Shown here: in pieces, positions 61,767 to 64,000 of the stretch
Layout of the letters: every line of letters begins with the position of its first letter
How positions within the stretch are numbered: position 1 is the stretch's first letter
Source of the DNA: JAENVT01 sp963805445
GTDB lineage: Bacteria > Actinomycetota > Acidimicrobiia > Acidimicrobiales > Ilumatobacteraceae
Direction: 5' to 3'
Assembly: GCA_963805445.1 (NCBI GenBank)
Contig: CAWDUI010000054.1
Span: 310,001-374,000, forward strand
Length of the DNA: 64,000 bases
The notes under the pieces: model-generated
What the model was told of the DNA's origin: nothing
Seen by the model: the letters and a program-made list of their open reading frames with translations, nothing else
Databases searched by the model: none
Program-made: the position numbers and the translations under genes

Positions 61767-63112
61767 TCAGCGCATCAGCACCGCGGCGCCGGCTTGTTGT
61801 GCGGATCGGACGCAGGCCGGAATGCCGATGCCGTGGTAGCTGGCGCCCGCGAGGGCGAGCCCGTCGGGTAGCAGGTGCTCGGCGGCAGCGACCTTCGCTC
61901 CGTGGTGTGGCCGGTATTGGGGGAAGGCGTTGGCCCAGCGGCTGACCCGCACTGCGGTTGGGCTGGGCGTCGAACTGGAGGTGGCGGTGCAGCTCGTCGA
62001 GGGCGTCGGCGACGAGTTCCTCGTCCGACAGGTGCAGCGCCGAGAGGCCGTCGCGGCCGAGCGACACGCGCAGGATCACCTGATCAGGGTCTGCCCAGTG
62101 GGCCCACTTCTGCGACCCGAACGACACGGCGGTCACCAGTCGCTGCTGTGGCTTCGGGACGAGATAGCCCGACAGCCTCGTGCAGCCGGACCGGCCAGCC
62201 GGCGTTCGGCAAGGCCAGGGTCAACAGGGCGACATCGGCGGTCGGAATGGCGGCAAGGGCCGCGGCCGCTGACGGTTCGAGTGTTCGCAGGAGGGCGGCG
62301 GTGGAGCGCGCCGGGCAAGCCAGCACGACGCCGTCGAACAGCTCGCCGTCCACTCGCCACTGGTCTCCATCGGCTGCCAGCTCACTGACCGGTGCACCGC
62401 ATCGCAGCTCGCCCCCGCGTGCACCGACGACTGCCGCGACAGCCTCGACCAGGGCCCCGATGCCGGCGCGTGGCGCGTAGAAGACCGGGCCGGTCGCGGC
62501 CGGCGGGCGATTGCGCCGCGCGGCCAGCAACACGCTGCGCGAACGCTCCGCCAGTTCCGCCAGTTGCGGGACTGCGACCAGGCTGAAGTCGTCGGTGTCG
62601 GCGGCATAGATGCTGCCGACCAATGGGTCGACCAGCCGCTCGTGCACCTCGTTGCCGAAGCGCGCTCGCACGTACTTGCCGATCGAATCTGGCGCGGTCT
62701 CGGTGCGCCGTCGAACGATCTCCAACGCGGCTCGGAGCTTGCCGTGTCGCGACAGCAACCTGGACCGGGCGAGGCCGAACACGTCGGTGGGCATGCCGAG
62801 CAGCAGGCCGTCGGGGATGTCGTGCAGGCCGTTCCACCACACCGCCGCCTTACCGACCGCCGGCGACGTCAGCGAGTCGCCGAGCGACACCGTGCGAGCC
62901 AGGTCGGTGGCCCACGGCACACGGGCGAGGAATGCATCAGCCCCCTCGTCGATGGCCGCGTGCCCGGCGAAGGGCGTCGTGCGGATCATGCCGCCGAGAC
63001 GTTCGCTCGCCTCGAAGAGCGTGACTCGCCCGCCCTGCCCGACGACCGCGTTCGCTGCCGCAAGTCCGGTGATGCCGCCGCCGATCACGGCGATGTGGCG
63101 ATTGCTGCTCAC
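61767..63112 (-). CDS. hemY: Protoporphyrinogen/coproporphyrinogen III oxidase (frameshifted C-terminus)
   Basis: FAD-dependent HemY/CgoX-type oxidase of about 448 aa in haem synthesis. It opens RHIAVIGGGITGLAAANAV and ERLGGMIRT, and continues with EGADAFLAR, RFGNEVHERLVDPLVGSIYA and FDGVVLACPA. The end, after indels near 62180 and 61963, reads GYLVPKPQQRLVTAVSFGSQKW, VRVSRWANAFPQY and GLALAGASYHGIGIPACV. In actinobacteria this enzyme normally acts in the coproporphyrin-dependent route. The GTG overlaps the hemH stop (GTGA). Confidence 0.88.
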
Positions 63113-64000
63113 GTCGCGCCGATGACGCGATCTGCCAGTGCGGCCATCACGGTGGCATCGTCGTTGACGCAGCCGGGTGCGGGCGAAGACCAGGCCGTGC
63201 TGCGCCGCACGCCGACTGGCCTCGATGTCGAGGTCGTAGAGCACTTCGAGGTGATCGGCCACGAATCCGACCGCGCTGACGAGCACCCCCGCGTCGTGCC
63301 ATCGGCGGCAAGTTCGTCGATGACCTGCAAGATGTCGGGCCCCAGCCACGGCTCTGGTGTGCGTCCGGCGCTCTGCCAGGCGAGGCCCCAGTTCTCGATC
63401 GCCCGCAGCCGCGGCAACCTGTTGTGCTGTGGCCTCCAACTCCGCCGGGTACGGGTCGTCGGTGGTGAGGATCCGCTGTGGCAGCGAGTGGGCGGTGAAC
63501 AGAACCCGGGTCTGCCGCGGCCATGACGTGCCGGGCCGTGCCGCGCACCTCGGTCGCGATGAACTCGACGAACGCCGGCTCGGTTGCCCAGCTGCGTATG
63601 CCGAGCGCCTCGATCCCGTGCGGTGCCGCTGCCGCAGTCATCCGATCGAGGTACTGACCGATCGAGAACGCCGAGTAGTGCGGTGCCAGCACCAACCCGA
63701 CCAGCCGGCGAAAGCCACGCCCGGCGAGGTCCGTGACGGCGTCTTCGATGAACGGAGCGGCATGCTTCATCCCCAGTGTCACGTGGTACTGGCCGCCGGC
63801 CACGTCGTCCAGCGCCGCCTGCAGCGCAACACGCTGCGCGTCGGTGCGCTGCGCCAACGGTGAGATTCCGCCGATCGCTTCGTAGCGGCCGGTCAACTCG
63901 GCGAGTTGCTCGTCGGTCGGCGGGCGTCCGCGGCGAATGTCGGTGTAGTACGGCAAGATGTCGGCCGGTGTGCGCGGCGTGCCGTAGCTCATCAGCAGCA
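63109..64000 (-). CDS. hemH: Ferrochelatase (coproporphyrin type), partial and frameshifted
   Basis: Iron chelatase of haem synthesis, truncated by the right edge: the frame is still open at 64000, with only the first few residues missing before LLMSYGTPRTPADILPYY. Family motifs are FTAHSLPQRI (catalytic His region), WQSAGRTPEPWLGPDI and VSAVGFVADHLEVLYDLDIE (catalytic Glu region), ending DRVIGAT. About four indels occur, near 63510, 63402, 63290 and 63185. It pairs with hemY in one operon. Confidence 0.87.
   Translation of the reverse strand, partial: AADELRHAAHTGRHLAVLHRHSPRTPADRRATRRVDRPLRSDRRNLTVGAAHRRAACCAAGGAGRRGRRPVPRDTGDEACRSVHRRRRHGPRRAWLSPAGRVGAGTALLGVLDRSVPRSDDCGSGTARDRGARHTQLGNRAGVRRVHRDRGARHGPARHGRGRPGFCSPPTRCHSGSSPPTTRTRRSWRPQHNRLPRLRAIENWGLAWQSAGRTPEPWLGPDILQVIDELAADGTTRGCSSARSDSWPITSKCSTTSTSRPVGVRRSTAWSSPAPGCVNDDATVMAALADRVIGAT

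Noticed and set aside
1..64000. CRISPR array, tRNA or rRNA genes, insertion sequences
   Set aside because: Looked for direct-repeat arrays, T-loop/acceptor patterns and transposase motifs by eye and saw none; a tRNAscan and Infernal run would be needed to exclude a small RNA.

Overview
The window is GC-rich, gene-dense DNA from an actinobacterium. Two WhiB-family iron-sulphur regulators, a SenX3/RegX3-type phosphate two-component system with an 11-bp-repeat PHO box, class E sortase, Lnt, MreB and heavy use of GTG starts all fit Actinobacteria. The secreted triple-repeat protein and the corrinoid/betaine gene content suggest the Acidimicrobiia (Ilumatobacter-like), but that is inference. No rRNA, tRNA, CRISPR array or transposase was recognised. 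No gap between genes exceeds 300 bp.

Layout. 1-5 kb: the end of a peptide/nickel-type ABC ATPase and a soxA-G-B-D sarcosine oxidase operon (minus strand). 5-18 kb: housekeeping and accessory genes (SDR, VOC, aldo/keto reductase, DinB, an orphan tandem phage-baseplate-V-like protein, a DUF2207 membrane protein, a ROK kinase, a heterodimeric ABC exporter, a secreted metalloprotease, vapBC). 18.3-30.5 kb: a large minus-strand one-carbon locus. It holds a dimethylglycine-dehydrogenase-like flavoprotein, two non-pyrrolysine MttB-family methyltransferases, SRPBCC and TetR genes, methylenetetrahydrofolate reductase, a RACo-type corrinoid reactivator, a methyl-THF:corrinoid methyltransferase, a PF13769 protein, a DUF1638 protein and a corrinoid protein. 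With soxAGBD it could strip the methyl groups from a quaternary amine such as glycine betaine one by one and pass them to folate. 30.6-34.5 kb: a desaturase/PhnD-like/TetR operon, whiB, tatA, whiB. 34.5-40.1 kb: ppk, PHO box, pstB, phoU, sensor kinase and response regulator. 40.1-51.7 kb: MFS carrier, DUF2342 protein, epimerase, degenerate HtrA, moaE, mreB, an RNB nuclease, sugar dehydrogenase, thioesterase and a membrane glycosyltransferase. 51.7-64 kb: methyltransferase, aldehyde dehydrogenase, a GT4/methyltransferase/alpha-barrel cluster, a lipoprotein, aldose epimerase, dtd, lnt, sortase, hemY and hemH (cut by the window edge).

Two features colour the whole annotation. First, about two dozen otherwise well-conserved genes are broken by single-base insertions or deletions, often in G/C runs, and both halves keep good family similarity. 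This looks like uncorrected indel error (for example a long-read assembly) rather than pseudogene decay. Such genes are listed over their full extent with the break position. Second, many first genes of operons have a TANNNT hexamer 6-9 nt before the start codon and no Shine-Dalgarno sequence, which suggests widespread leaderless transcription.
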